A stretch of 64,000 bases of DNA from Hallella mizrahii (lineage in GTDB: Bacteria; Bacteroidota; Bacteroidia; Bacteroidales; Bacteroidaceae): contig NZ_VUNG01000013.1 of the NCBI RefSeq assembly GCF_009695775.1, positions 1 to 64,000 of the forward strand, given 5' to 3'. Numbering within the stretch: position 1 is the first letter of the stretch; every line of letters begins with the position of its first letter. Below the pieces are notes generated by a model. The model was not told the origin of the DNA, made no database searches, and saw only the letters and a program-made list of their open reading frames with translations. Below are positions 7,403 through 16,181 of the stretch, one piece after another. A program made the position numbers and the translations under genes.

Positions 7403-9443
7403 AAGCTTTATTACTTTTTAGTGAAACAAAAATTCCGATATACAGAAAGCGGTCGGAGCCGTTGGTGATGGGCTTGCCGCCACGGTAGCCATAGATGTTC
7501 TTGCGTCCGAGCAGATTGCTCAGCGAAGCGTAGACGATGACGCGCTTGCTCGCAAGGCAGGTGACGCTGGCATCGAGACTATTATAATAAGGTGTGGTGC
7601 GCCTCTCGCTCTTCCGTCCCGAGGCAAACGACTCGGTGAGTCCGAGGCTGAAAATGCCAATGCCATATTTCAGCGCGAGACGCAGGTTGTGACGCGAGAC
7701 GTAGGGTGGCTGCTGCTCGGTGAGGTCGTTGAGGTAGCGTCGGTGTGAGTCGTTGTAGCTGTAGCTGAGCATCGTGGTGAGGTTGGGCATCAGCGACCGG
7801 TCGTCGATGAAAAGGTCAAAGCCCCGGCTTGCGCCATAACCGTCGGCAGTGTAGCGGCCTTGATGGAGGAGCGGCAGACGGGAGTATCGCTTGTAATAAG
7901 ACTCTATGCGTACGAGCGTGTTGCCATGACTGTATTGCAGTCCGGCGATGTAGTGATGGGCCAGTGAGGATCGGGATGGTGCAAGGCTACGCGCCAAGAT
8001 GGTATCGGCGGGCTCTTGGGTGTAGCTTCCGGCAGAGAGCGAGAGCAGCCAGTGGCGCGCAGGATTGTAGTTGAGCAGCAGGCGGGGCAGCAGCGTGCAA
8101 TGGCGGGAGAGGCTGGAATATTCCGCGCGCAGCGAGGCTTCGGCAAAGCAACCTTTGAAGAGCTTATATTGCGTCATGGCGAAGAGTGCCGGCAACAGAT
8201 AGCTTTTGGAACTGTGCAGACGGTCATGGAGGCGATAGTCGAGCCACTGATAGCGGAAGAAACTCTCCATGCCAATGGTACCTTTCATCCATGTAGAAAG
8301 CGTCTTCGAGGCTTTTGTCTTGACGTGGAGCTCGCCCGTGCGGTGACAATAGCGGTCGCCATGGAGCAGTGCGTCACTGATGTCTTGCCATACCATGCCA
8401 CCGGCGAGCCCCGCGAACCAAGTGATGTGTCCCTTGGCAGAGCCTTTCGCCACACTGTTGAGATAGAGGTTGTTTTCCTCAAGGCTGAGCGTCCGCCCGT
8501 CAGTGTTGAGGCTCAGCGTCGTGCGGTCAAAGCCGAGATAGCTCTTCCATACACTCGACGGAGTGGGCTGCGTCTTCCATTGTGTTTCGAATGAGAGTTG
8601 TCGGTAGGGCTTGTGCCAAGTCCAACGGTCGGGGAACAGGCGGCTGTACAATCCCAAGTCCATATAGGTGGCATTCATCGACCAGCAGCCTTGTCTTGTT
8701 GTCTTTGTTCCTCCAATGTTCCAGTCGATCAGCGAGGCGCTCACGCCCAATTTGTCCGAGACCGATGCGTCGGTAGTCTCCATGGGCAGCACCGACGACA
8801 GCGCTTGCCCATATTCCGCGTCGTAGCCTCCGAGGGAAAAGGCGATGCCCTTGAAAAGAAAAGGAGAGAAACGTCCGCGCGACGGACTGTTGGGGGCTGT
8901 AGTGGAGTAGGGTTGCAACACGTGCATGCCGTTGATATAGGTTTGGCACTCCTCGCTGCTGCCGCCTCTGACATAGAGTTTCCCATCCTCGCCAACCTTC
9001 TGTGTGCCCGGCAGACTCTGCAGTGCTGCCACGATGTCACCGCAACTGCCACCGTCGAGCACCACATCGAGGGCTCCCAGCTGTTTCAAGCCATTAGCCT
9101 GCCCGAACTGGAAGGTGCTGCCGGTGACGACGACTTCATCGATGGTGGTTGTGCGCTCATATAGCCGGATGTCGAGCGGCCCTTGGCCTTTTTGCCAATC
9201 CCGTTCCGTGTTGTCATATCCTATGCAGGTGACCATCAGCTGTGCGCTGTCGGCTTTCAACGTTGAAAAGGAGAAGTGTCCGAGCGAGTCGGTGAGGCAG
9301 CCGTCCGTCGTACCTTTGACAAAGACGTTGGCGCCGGCTATCGGATGGCGGCCATCGGTCACCGTACCCGATACCAGTTGCTGTGCATAGCCGAGGCAAT
9401 GGCACGACAGCAGTAGAAGGAGTATGAGCATGTTGCGTTTCAT
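7383..9443 (-). CDS. TonB-dependent outer-membrane receptor
   Basis: 686 residues from the ATG at 9443, which begins a good signal peptide (MKRNMLILLLLLSCHCLGYAQ). Residues ~22-105 form a carboxypeptidase-regulatory-like beta-sandwich (VSGTVTDGRHPIAGANVFV), then a plug domain with VVVTGSTFQFG and GSCGDIVAALQSLPGTQKVGEDGKLYVRGG, then a beta-barrel ending in a YIGIFVSL strand. It has no SusD partner, so it is not a standard polysaccharide-utilisation pair; the shortish barrel and TPR-like neighbour fit a metal-chelate, vitamin or peptide receptor, but the substrate is unknown. The promoter lies only 6 bp before the ATG. Confidence 0.85.
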   Translation of the reverse strand: MKRNMLILLLLLSCHCLGYAQQLVSGTVTDGRHPIAGANVFVKGTTDGCLTDSLGHFSFSTLKADSAQLMVTCIGYDNTERDWQKGQGPLDIRLYERTTTIDEVVVTGSTFQFGQANGLKQLGALDVVLDGGSCGDIVAALQSLPGTQKVGEDGKLYVRGGSSEECQTYINGMHVLQPYSTTAPNSPSRGRFSPFLFKGIAFSLGGYDAEYGQALSSVLPMETTDASVSDKLGVSASLIDWNIGGTKTTRQGCWSMNATYMDLGLYSRLFPDRWTWHKPYRQLSFETQWKTQPTPSSVWKSYLGFDRTTLSLNTDGRTLSLEENNLYLNSVAKGSAKGHITWFAGLAGGMVWQDISDALLHGDRYCHRTGELHVKTKASKTLSTWMKGTIGMESFFRYQWLDYRLHDRLHSSKSYLLPALFAMTQYKLFKGCFAEASLRAEYSSLSRHCTLLPRLLLNYNPARHWLLSLSAGSYTQEPADTILARSLAPSRSSLAHHYIAGLQYSHGNTLVRIESYYKRYSRLPLLHQGRYTADGYGASRGFDLFIDDRSLMPNLTTMLSYSYNDSHRRYLNDLTEQQPPYVSRHNLRLALKYGIGIFSLGLTESFASGRKSERRTTPYYNSLDASVTCLASKRVIVYASLSNLLGRKNIYGYRGGKPITNGSDRFLYIGIFVSLKSNKAYDIANF

Positions 9444-9448
9444 GCCGG

Positions 9449-9480
9449 CAAAGTTAGCGCATGAAACGCAACGCTGCAAA
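9449..9480 (-). promoter_or_regulatory. consensus promoter abutting the TonB receptor ATG
   Basis: On the minus strand TTTG (9480-9477), exactly 20 bp, then TAACTTTG (9456-9449). The -7 box ends 5 bp short of the ATG, so transcription should begin almost at the start codon. Confidence 0.75.
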
Positions 9481-9620
9481 TTTGTGGGACAGACAGCTAA
9501 CTACGGGGCTATACGTCTATGTGTCTGGACGAAATGCAAGGATTTGGGACGAATGACTAAGCAGAAAAGCCCTGGCTTTGAGCGGAAGCGCGAGGGGGGG
9601 GGTGAGACAGGCAGCGAGGG

Positions 9621-9640
9621 CGGCGAGTTGTAACTCGCCG
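9621..9640 (-). terminator. hairpin downstream of the LytTR gene
   Basis: CGGCGAGTT and AACTCGCCG pair perfectly around GT, 33 bp past the LytTR stop. A run of nine G lies just beyond (9594-9602). Termination is plausible; no clear U-tract follows. Confidence 0.45.
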
Positions 9641-9673
9641 AACAGAACGGAGCAGAACAATGAGTGTGGTCTT

Positions 9674-10507
9674 TTAACCGACAAACGAGCGCAAGGTCTT
9701 TACGTAACTTCTCGATACGGGCACTGTATGGTGCTCGTCGCCCACGGTGAGTTGGTAGCCGTTGGAGTTGCCATGGGCGGAGAGAATGTTGTTGAGGTTG
9801 ATGATGAACGAGCGGTGGCATTGAAAGATGCTCTTCTCGTTGGCATCGGCAAGGACAGAGGTCAGCGTGGTGCGCAATTGTTGGTGCTCGATATGACCTT
9901 CTTGTAGGAAGTAGATGTCAACGCAGTTTTTCTGTGCTTCGGCGTAGAGAAAGTCGGACAGGGGGAGTGTGAGGTCGTTGCCACGCACCGACGTGTCGTG
10001 AAAGGTCACTGTCTCTCCGGCTTGCGCATCGGTGTCCTTAGGCAGCAGTTCAGCCAGACGTGTGCGCAACCGCCGCTGATATTCCAAGGCCACGATGGTG
10101 AGCGTGATGGGAATGCCGAAGAGCAGGGTGACATAGAGATAAGCCAGGACGAGTTGGGGCGAGAGCGAATTGTGGAACAACAGCGTATTGACAACACTAT
10201 TACTCATGCTGATACAGCAGAGCAATAGCAGAATGGCCACGCACTCATGCCACACCCGCCACGTCTTAACACGCCGCACCCAAGGTCTGAATACACACGC
10301 ACCATAGCACCACGTGACGGCTACAGCCAACAAGGAGAAGCAGAGTGCCACGAAAAAGATGTTTCCTTCAAACTGACCCAGGCCAAAGGGTCTGAGAAAG
10401 AAAAGAAGGAAAAATACGATGGCACCGGCAATCAGTCCTGCCTGTAGCCAGTTGCCATTGTCGTTCTGAGGCAATGGTCTTGAGAAGAAACTTATCAACC
10501 TGTTCAT
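9674..10507 (-). CDS. membrane-bound LytTR-family transcriptional regulator
   Basis: 277 residues. Four predicted membrane helices (about residues 22-150, e.g. LIAGAIVFFLLFFLRPFGLG) precede a linker and a C-terminal LytTR DNA-binding domain (about 175-277; SDFLYAEAQKNCVDIYF, FQCHRSFIINLNNI, VSRSYVKTLRSF). There is no receiver domain, so it probably senses a membrane or envelope signal directly, a common Bacteroidota arrangement. The ATG follows a TAA by one base (an ORF ending at 10509), which hints at former translational coupling. Its targets are not evident; the TonB receptor operon downstream, in the same direction, is a candidate. Confidence 0.85.
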   Translation of the reverse strand: MNRLISFFSRPLPQNDNGNWLQAGLIAGAIVFFLLFFLRPFGLGQFEGNIFFVALCFSLLAVAVTWCYGACVFRPWVRRVKTWRVWHECVAILLLLCCISMSNSVVNTLLFHNSLSPQLVLAYLYVTLLFGIPITLTIVALEYQRRLRTRLAELLPKDTDAQAGETVTFHDTSVRGNDLTLPLSDFLYAEAQKNCVDIYFLQEGHIEHQQLRTTLTSVLADANEKSIFQCHRSFIINLNNILSAHGNSNGYQLTVGDEHHTVPVSRSYVKTLRSFVG

Positions 10508-11057
10508 GTTACTTCTTGGTCTTTACCTTCCTGTCGAACAGAAAGCTTTTCAGATGATAACTGTCATCGAAGGGCAACGGTCCGCCGATGATGTCGAAAT
10601 AGGCATAGCTCAGCACGCTCGTCGTAGACCAGTGACGGCGAAGATAGCCAAGTCGCGGAGCGAAAAATGGATGTGTCGGATGTTCATGTCCGCTTGTCCA
10701 TAGTCTTCCTTTTTGCAAAGATAGTGTTTTCTTTTGATAAGGCGACTCTTCTCTTGATTTTTATGTGGATTCTCTTTTTCCTGCGACTATTCACCGAAGA
10801 TTTTCGACTTTAACTTGAAGTTCGGCGCAGTCTTCCCACAGTTCAAGAGAAAGGAAAGTTTTGAGGGCTTCGGTGTAGAAAAGCAGCAGCCTCCAATCTT
10901 GGAGAAGATGTACAATGAGAAGTGTTTGGTTTGGCGTGCAAACAGCTGCATCAAGATGATTTCACCAAGTTTCTTGTCAACCGCAAGGGGGAGGGGGCGT
11001 TTCTCCTCCCCCCCTTATTTTCTTGCCTCACTAGGACGTTTTTAGGAAAAACTATTG
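10508..11057. other. non-coding or degraded stretch upstream of LytTR and NRAMP genes
   Basis: The minus strand has an open frame at 10509-10718 whose end (SYAYFDIIGGPLPFDDSYHL...) reads like a genuine C-terminus and stops one base before the LytTR ATG; it has no ATG and sits just after a TATCTTTG box (10713-10720), so it may be a gene remnant. A second protein-like patch, plus strand near 10815-10920, has no recognisable family. At 10987-11017 is a GC palindrome (AAGGGGGAGG ... CCTCCCCCCCTT) resembling the dispersed GC repeats later in the window. Confidence 0.4.
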
Positions 11058-11065
11058 TATATTTG
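11058..11065 (+). promoter_or_regulatory. -7 box TATATTTG of the NRAMP-CDF operon
   Basis: A perfect TAnnTTTG box 38 bp before the mntH ATG. The -33 region is T-rich but lacks a clear TTTG. Confidence 0.55.
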
Positions 11066-11103
11066 CATGAGTTTATTGATACTCGCAAAAACAACGATCT
11101 GTT

Positions 11104-12363
11104 ATGAACATATTACAGGAACTGAGAAACAAGCGGCACCCCCATGTGTTGGGTGCCTTCGATATTTTCAAGTATATTGGTCCGGGACTCCTTGTTACCG
11201 TAGGTTTCATTGACCCGGGCAACTGGGCCAGTAACTTTGCCGCTGGTTCAGAGTACGGTTATGCGCTGTTGTGGGTGGTGACGCTGTCAACGATCATGCT
11301 CATCGCCTTGCAGCACAATGTGGCCCACTTAGGCATTGTCACCGGACTCTGTCTGAGTGAGGCGGCCGTGAAGTACACGCCCCGGTGGGTGGGTCGCCCC
11401 ATCGTGGTGAGTGCAGTCTTGGCGAGTATTTCCACGTCGTTGGCCGAGATCCTTGGTGGAGCCATCGCCTTGCAGATGCTTTTCGGCATCTCCATTCCGG
11501 TAGGCGCGCTATTGGTGACCATTGCTGTGCTCATCCTGCTGTTTACCAACTCTTATAAGAAAATAGAGCGTGCGGTCATCGGTTTTGTATCCATTATCGG
11601 ATTGTCGTTTATCTATGAACTCTTTTTAGTGCATGTCGACTGGGGCGAGGCGGCACGTGCCGCAGTGGTGCCCTCGGTGCCGCAAGGCTCCCTGCTCATC
11701 GTGATGAGCGTTCTCGGTGCCGTGGTCATGCCCCACAATCTTTTTCTCCATTCCGAGGTGATACAGAGCCGCGAGATCAACCTCAAGGGCGATGAGCGTA
11801 TCCGCCACATGCTCAAATATGAGTTTGCCGACACGCTCTTCTCCATGCTCGTCGGCTGGGCCATCAACTCTGCCATGATCCTCTTGGCTGCCTCGACGTT
11901 CTACACCCATGGTGAACATGTCGATGATTTGGCGCAGGCCAACGCCATGCTGGCACCGCTCTTGGGCAGCAACGCTTCCAACATCTTTGCACTGGCACTG
12001 CTCTTAGCCGGCATCTCCAGTACCATCACCAGTGGCATGGCAGCCGGTAGTATCTTTTCGGGGCTCTTCAGTGAGTCGTACAATGTCAAAGACCCTCACT
12101 CGGTAGTAGGCGTGGTGCTTTCGTTGGGCATAGCCTTACTGATCATTTTCTTTATTGGCAATCCTTTCCAGGGACTGATCATCTCGCAGATGGTGCTGAG
12201 CCTGCAACTGCCGTTCACCGTGTTCTTGCAAGTGAGTCTCACCTCATCGAAGCGTGTCATGGGCAAATACGTCAACAAGCCGTGGAACACGGCTTTCCTC
12301 TATAGCCTGGCAGGTATCGTTACTGTTCTAAATATCTGGCTTCTCGTCTCATCTTTGGCGTGA
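11104..12363 (+). CDS. mntH: NRAMP-family divalent metal transporter (MntH type)
   Basis: 419 residues with about 11 membrane helices. The metal-binding motif of helix 1 is present as GFIDPGNWAS (D37-P-G-N40), and helix 6 carries the matching motif (VVMPHNLFLHS), in which the Met ligand favours Mn(II)/Fe(II). Family members import divalent metals with protons across the inner membrane. The length is normal and the ATG follows a TATATTTG promoter box. The next gene, 27 bp downstream, is a CDF exporter, so one transcript appears to encode both uptake and efflux. Identification is firm; metal preference is inferred from the motif. Confidence 0.92.
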   Translation: MNILQELRNKRHPHVLGAFDIFKYIGPGLLVTVGFIDPGNWASNFAAGSEYGYALLWVVTLSTIMLIALQHNVAHLGIVTGLCLSEAAVKYTPRWVGRPIVVSAVLASISTSLAEILGGAIALQMLFGISIPVGALLVTIAVLILLFTNSYKKIERAVIGFVSIIGLSFIYELFLVHVDWGEAARAAVVPSVPQGSLLIVMSVLGAVVMPHNLFLHSEVIQSREINLKGDERIRHMLKYEFADTLFSMLVGWAINSAMILLAASTFYTHGEHVDDLAQANAMLAPLLGSNASNIFALALLLAGISSTITSGMAAGSIFSGLFSESYNVKDPHSVVGVVLSLGIALLIIFFIGNPFQGLIISQMVLSLQLPFTVFLQVSLTSSKRVMGKYVNKPWNTAFLYSLAGIVTVLNIWLLVSSLA

Positions 12364-12390
12364 GGTACATGAGCAATATATTATAAATAT

Positions 12391-13491
12391 ATGAGTAGAA
12401 ACCAACAAATCATTCGTACAAGTTTGGTGGGCATTGCCGCCAACCTCTTCCTTGCCGCCTTTAAAGCCGTGGCAGGGTGGATAGCTGGGTCGGTGGCTAT
12501 CATCATGGATGCGGTCAACAACCTCAGCGATGCACTCTCGTCTGTCATTACCATTGTCGGCACAAAACTCTCAGAGAAACCCGCCGACCGCGTCCATCCT
12601 TTTGGTTACGGTCGTGTGGAATATTTCAGTGCCATCATTATCTCGGTTATCGTCCTTTCCACGGGTATTCTCTCTTTGGTGGAGAGTGTAAAGAAGATTT
12701 TCGATCCCACCAATCCTTCCTACACCGCTGTCACGCTTACAATTATAATTGTGGCCATCGTGGTTAAACTCGTCTTGGGTTGGTATGTGAAGAAGCAGGG
12801 CCGCCAGTTACAGAGCAACGCCTTAGAGGCCAGCGGTGCTGATGCCACTTTCGATGCCGTAGTGACGCTCTCCACGCTTGTCTCCGCCGGTATCATGCTT
12901 TTTACAGGGGTCAACCTTGATGGCATTCTCGGCTCAATCATCTCGCTTGTCATCATCAAGGCTGGCATAGAGATGATTGGAGCACCTGTAGGCCAGCTGC
13001 TCGGCGAGAGCATCTCGAAGGAGATGATGGTCAACATCAAGAACGATGTGAAGCAGTTTGCAGGCGTTCTCGGTGTTTACGACATTATCCTCAACTACTA
13101 CGGTCCTAATGCCATCATCGGTTCGCTCCACGTCAGTGTGCCAGAATCCATGACGGCCAACCGCATTCATGGCCTCACACGGTCCATCACCAAGCTACTC
13201 TATGACAAGTATCATGTCATCGTTACGGTGGGTATCTATGCTGTTTGCGACCATGGCAAGGAGAGTGAACTGCAAAAGGGTGTGATGGTTTTCCTGAAGA
13301 GCTACCCCCATATCGAGCAGGTACATGGCTACTTCTATCTTGAGGAGAAGCGCACAGTCACCTTCGACGTGGTGCCCGACGACTCGATTCACGATGACAA
13401 TGCCTTTCAGTATCAGCTCCTTCAGGCCATCCGCAAGGTTTATCCCGGCTATATATTCAACATCGTCATCGACCATATCTATTGCAAGTAA
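12391..13491 (+). CDS. cation diffusion facilitator (CDF) metal exporter
   Basis: 366 residues. Six membrane helices in the first ~210 residues contain the CDF signatures: AGSVAIIMDAVNNLSDALSS in helix 2 (metal-site Asp), HPFGYGRVEYFSA after it, and GADATFDAVVTL in helix 5. A cytoplasmic domain follows, with an extra ~70-residue extension (HIEQVHGYFYLEEKRTVTFDV...) longer than in FieF/ZitB. CDF proteins export Zn, Fe or Mn by proton antiport. Co-transcription with the NRAMP importer favours Mn or Fe. Its stop codon is followed at once by a histidine-kinase relic, so a deletion has probably brought the two together. Confidence 0.9.
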   Translation: MSRNQQIIRTSLVGIAANLFLAAFKAVAGWIAGSVAIIMDAVNNLSDALSSVITIVGTKLSEKPADRVHPFGYGRVEYFSAIIISVIVLSTGILSLVESVKKIFDPTNPSYTAVTLTIIIVAIVVKLVLGWYVKKQGRQLQSNALEASGADATFDAVVTLSTLVSAGIMLFTGVNLDGILGSIISLVIIKAGIEMIGAPVGQLLGESISKEMMVNIKNDVKQFAGVLGVYDIILNYYGPNAIIGSLHVSVPESMTANRIHGLTRSITKLLYDKYHVIVTVGIYAVCDHGKESELQKGVMVFLKSYPHIEQVHGYFYLEEKRTVTFDVVPDDSIHDDNAFQYQLLQAIRKVYPGYIFNIVIDHIYCK

Positions 13492-13492
13492 G

Positions 13493-13785
13493 TATCCGCA
13501 AGCCGCGGACACAAGAGGAATACGAGAAGAAGATTAAGGAGAATATCGGTGTGGTGGATAACATGAACCGTATGGTCGACAACATGCTCATGCTTACACG
13601 CGCCGATAGTTCCCACTTTCGATTGCATTCCACCGACGTAGGCATCCGTGAACTGCTCAGCGAGACGTGCAGCGCCTATTCCAATCAGATCATCCGACGT
13701 GGCATTCATATCCGGTCTGATTGGTGCCACCGTTCATTTTGATAGTTGTCCGGAAGGACCAACGACGGTAACAGTGGAGCTATAA
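13493..13785 (+). pseudogene. histidine kinase relic with N-terminal loss and internal deletion
   Basis: Frame one gives the stretch after the phosphoacceptor His of a CusS-like kinase (RKPRTQEEYEKKIKENIGVVDNMNRMVDNMLMLTRADS) and the start of the ATPase domain (ELLSETCSAYSNQII). Then, in another frame, comes the last strand of an HATPase domain (GATVHFDSCPEGPTTVTVEL) and a stop at 13783-13785. Everything upstream (sensor, HAMP, His box) and about 80-90 residues of the ATPase core (N, G1 and F boxes) are missing. It starts one base past the CDF stop. It cannot be functional. Confidence 0.8.
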
Positions 13786-13806
13786 GACTGTCCTTTCCCA
13801 TATGGC

Positions 13807-13850
13807 ATTCCTATGAGAAATGTGGGAAATTTCATGGTTTTCATAGGAAT
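13807..13850. repeat. imperfect hairpin
   Basis: ATTCCTATGAGAAA pairs with TTTTCATAGGAAT with one gap around a 17-nt loop. It lies after the kinase relic and before the 3' end of the exonuclease gene; it may terminate transcription from either side. Confidence 0.45.
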
Positions 13851-13992
13851 AACATGTAATCCTGCCTAAAGGTTAGCTCTATGGGGAAAGAGTCTCCTTT
13901 GCAGCCTGGCCAGGCGTGTATCCGACTAAGAGAATGGGCAACAGCAAAGACGGAGGAAGTGGCAGCAGCATGATGCCAACGGCTCTTTAAGG

Positions 13993-14481
13993 CTAAAGGA
14001 TCTCTAAGGCGATGGCAGCACAGGCCTCGGCATCGGCGAGCGCATGGTGATGGTTCTTGAGATCATAGCCACAGCGTGCGGCGATGATGTCGAGGTTGTG
14101 GTGTCCGCCGGGCCACACACGTCGCGAGGCGATGAGCGTGCAGTAGAAAGGATAGTCGGGATAGTCCATGCCATACATTCGGAAGACTGCTTTCAGGCAG
14201 TTTTCGTCAAAAGCCTTGTTGTGGGCTACGAGGGGCAGACCTGCTATCTTGGGCTCTATCTGCTTCCATACGTCGGGGAAGATGGGTGCGTCTTCGGTGT
14301 CTTCCCGGCAGAGTCCGTTGACGCTGGAGCAACGCCAGTTGTAGTAGTCGGGCTCGGGGTGGATGAGCGAGTAGAACGAGTCGACCATCTCGCCGTTTTT
14401 CACGATCACCACGCCCACGGCGCAGACGCTGGTACGCTCGAAGTTGGCGGTCTCGAAGTCGATGGCTGCAAAGTCTTTCAT
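13993..14481 (-). CDS. DEDDh 3'-5' exonuclease (DnaQ-like)
   Basis: 162 residues from the ATG at 14481; the longer ORF only adds sequence overlapping oxyR. The exonuclease motifs are in order: Exo I DFETAN, Exo II VAHNKAFDENCL, Exo III HHALADAEACA (His and Asp of DEDDh). The single-domain form matches the stand-alone PolC-type/DnaQ-like exonucleases of Bacteroidota, which may act in proofreading, repair or RNA trimming. It lies about 50 bp downstream of oxyR on the same strand and may be read through from it. The fold is firm; the substrate (DNA or RNA) is unknown. Confidence 0.88.
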   Translation of the reverse strand: MKDFAAIDFETANFERTSVCAVGVVIVKNGEMVDSFYSLIHPEPDYYNWRCSSVNGLCREDTEDAPIFPDVWKQIEPKIAGLPLVAHNKAFDENCLKAVFRMYGMDYPDYPFYCTLIASRRVWPGGHHNLDIIAARCGYDLKNHHHALADAEACAAIALEIL

Positions 14482-14533
14482 GGCTGTTGATTTGTGTAGA
14501 GAAAAAGCAAGGGAATCGTTTCCCCCCTGCCGT

Positions 14534-15445
14534 CTATTTGTTGTTAGGGCAGAGCAATGGTTTGGCACAGTCTTGGATGCGCTTCACGATCATGTCGAGC
14601 ATCTTATGGCGGATGAAGTTGTCGGCGGTGATCATGACGATCTCGCGTCGTGGTTCCGGCAGGGCAAAGGGACGTACCAGTCGCTTTTGAGCGTCTTCCA
14701 ACTGCGAGATGGCCATCTCCGGTATGAAGGTCACGCCTTTGCCATTCTCCACGATTCTCATAAATGTCTCGATACTTCCCAAAGTATAGGCTTTCTTGCT
14801 GACGGCAGCAGATTTCAGATGACAGAACTTTACGAGCTGGTCGCGGAAGCAGTGTCCCTCGTCGAGCAACCACAGAAACTCCCCGTTTAGATCGGTTGTC
14901 TTGATACGCTCCTTGGCAAACAAGGGATCGCCTTCAGAGATATAGGCAAAGTACTTCTCGGTGTAGAGATGTGTGCTGTTGAACATCTCCAGTCCTTCGA
15001 TCTTAGCCAGTATCCCGGCGTCAATGTCACCATTGAGCAAGGCCTGTTTCATGTCCTTGGTTTTCAACTCGACGATGCGCAGATCCATTTCTGGATGCTC
15101 CCTCATCAACTGTGGGAAGAAATGGGGGATAAGATAGGGAGCAATGGTCGGAAGCACGCCGATGGTGAATGTCCCGAGATAAGTATCCTTCTCTTCCTCG
15201 ACGATCTCTTTGAGGCGTCTGGACTGATAGAGCACCTCCTTAGCCTGTCGGATGACAGCCTGTCCAGCCTTGGTGGTGATGATGGGCTGTCGTCGACGGT
15301 CGAAGATCTTGATGCCCAACTCATTTTCCAGTTTCTGAATCATGGAGCTGAGCGTAGGCTGCGTGACATCGCAATAGTCAGCAGCTTTGGCGAAGTTGCC
15401 TAAGCGGTTGAGGGCTAAGATATATTCCAGTTGCTGTAGGGTCAT
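14534..15445 (-). CDS. oxyR: OxyR, hydrogen-peroxide-sensing LysR regulator
   Basis: 303 residues. The N-terminal winged helix is typical of the LysR family (QQLEYILALNRLGNFAKAA, VTQPTLSSMIQKLENELG). The effector domain contains LLDEGHC199FRDQLVKFC208, the two redox cysteines at the same numbers as in E. coli OxyR; peroxide forms a disulfide between them and the regulator activates catalase, peroxiredoxin and Dps genes. In this window the exonuclease downstream is a neighbour and fRMsr is functionally related, but no classical target lies adjacent. It has its own promoter region and diverges from the TPR gene across 736 bp. Confidence 0.93.
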   Translation of the reverse strand: MTLQQLEYILALNRLGNFAKAADYCDVTQPTLSSMIQKLENELGIKIFDRRRQPIITTKAGQAVIRQAKEVLYQSRRLKEIVEEEKDTYLGTFTIGVLPTIAPYLIPHFFPQLMREHPEMDLRIVELKTKDMKQALLNGDIDAGILAKIEGLEMFNSTHLYTEKYFAYISEGDPLFAKERIKTTDLNGEFLWLLDEGHCFRDQLVKFCHLKSAAVSKKAYTLGSIETFMRIVENGKGVTFIPEMAISQLEDAQKRLVRPFALPEPRREIVMITADNFIRHKMLDMIVKRIQDCAKPLLCPNNK

Positions 15446-15507
15446 GTCTCTTGTTTTTAATCTTTTGTTCCCCCTATTTGTGTAGTAGGGCCTGCATGAA
15501 TATCTCT

Positions 15508-15533
15508 TGCAAATATCGCAAAAATATCTGAGA
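15508..15533 (-). promoter_or_regulatory. promoter element of oxyR, shared with the Rpn gene
   Basis: Contains TATTTTTG on the minus strand (15526-15519) and the longer plus-strand string GCAAATATCGCAAAAATAT. A 26-bp segment is repeated with a single mismatch at 19175-19200, before another minus-strand gene. Confidence 0.5.
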
Positions 15534-15779
15534 TGAACAAGGATTCCTGGTATTTATCGACTACTCTTTTTGCTGGAGACGCCTGCCGATAGGAGAGAGA
15601 GGCCTGATTGTCTGTTTTAATAAAGTCTGCTGTGTGCTGACATCCTCGGGTATGCCCAGCTGTATGATAGAAGGCATAAAGAGGACGGAAAACTTCTTTT
15701 GAATGGGTAAAGATACACAACAAAAGACTGTCACGATTTCCTTTGCTTCTAGAGAGAAGCAGAGAAGCTTTTTGAGGGG

Positions 15780-16031
15780 AAAGCATGTTTGTAAAGAGCA
15801 AAAAGGGGTGGCGAAATGTGAAAAAAGCGTGATTGTAGTGTCATCTTGGCCTTTTCTCACTATAAAACAACCGAGATGACCGTGTGAAAAAGGCGTGATG
15901 ATGGAAAATTCTCTAGAGAATTTTTCGTCAGAAAGGCTTTTTTTGTAAGACGAATAAATGTAATGTTTATTCAAGTCGTTAGTAGTTAACAAGTTAAGAA
16001 TGTTGACGAGAATCGAAAAATCACGGGCAAA
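15780..16031. repeat. structured dispersed repeat, copy 1 (stem plus 20-bp palindrome)
   Basis: GTCATCTTGG (15840-15849) pairs with CCGAGATGAC (15871-15880), followed by the perfect palindrome AAAATTCTCTAGAGAATTTT (15905-15924) and an AT-rich tail ending CGAAAAATCACGGG. Copy 2 is at 56270-56512, where the stem bases differ but still pair. It fills the gap between oxyR and the TPR gene; no gene is supported here. Confidence 0.7.
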
Positions 16032-16139
16032 GACGTGCTCGCTCGAAAAGAACGCCTTCTCGTGGCCACTTTTTTGTCAGATAATTAAACAAATGCAGTT
16101 TTTTTACTTGGAAGACTTTCGTGTATGCCATAAAAACAT

Positions 16140-16147
16140 TATCTTTG
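16140..16147 (+). promoter_or_regulatory. -7 box TATCTTTG of the TPR gene
   Basis: A perfect TAnnTTTG box with TTTC in the -33 position (20-bp spacing); the leader is about 30 nt. Confidence 0.6.
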
Positions 16148-16181
16148 CAGCAACGTACTAAAAATTTAATTATTTAGAGAG

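Noticed and set aside
7829-9164. Several plus-strand ORFs over the TonB receptor
   Set aside because: All are antisense shadows of a full-length receptor with signal peptide, plug and barrel.
10815-11045. 76-codon plus-strand ORF before mntH
   Set aside because: TTG start, runs into a GC palindrome, no family; kept only as a mention in the intergenic entry.
15561-15992. 143-codon minus-strand ORF
   Set aside because: It runs through structured repeat copy 1 and is Phe/Leu/Ser rich without a family; it probably reflects AT-rich repeat sequence.
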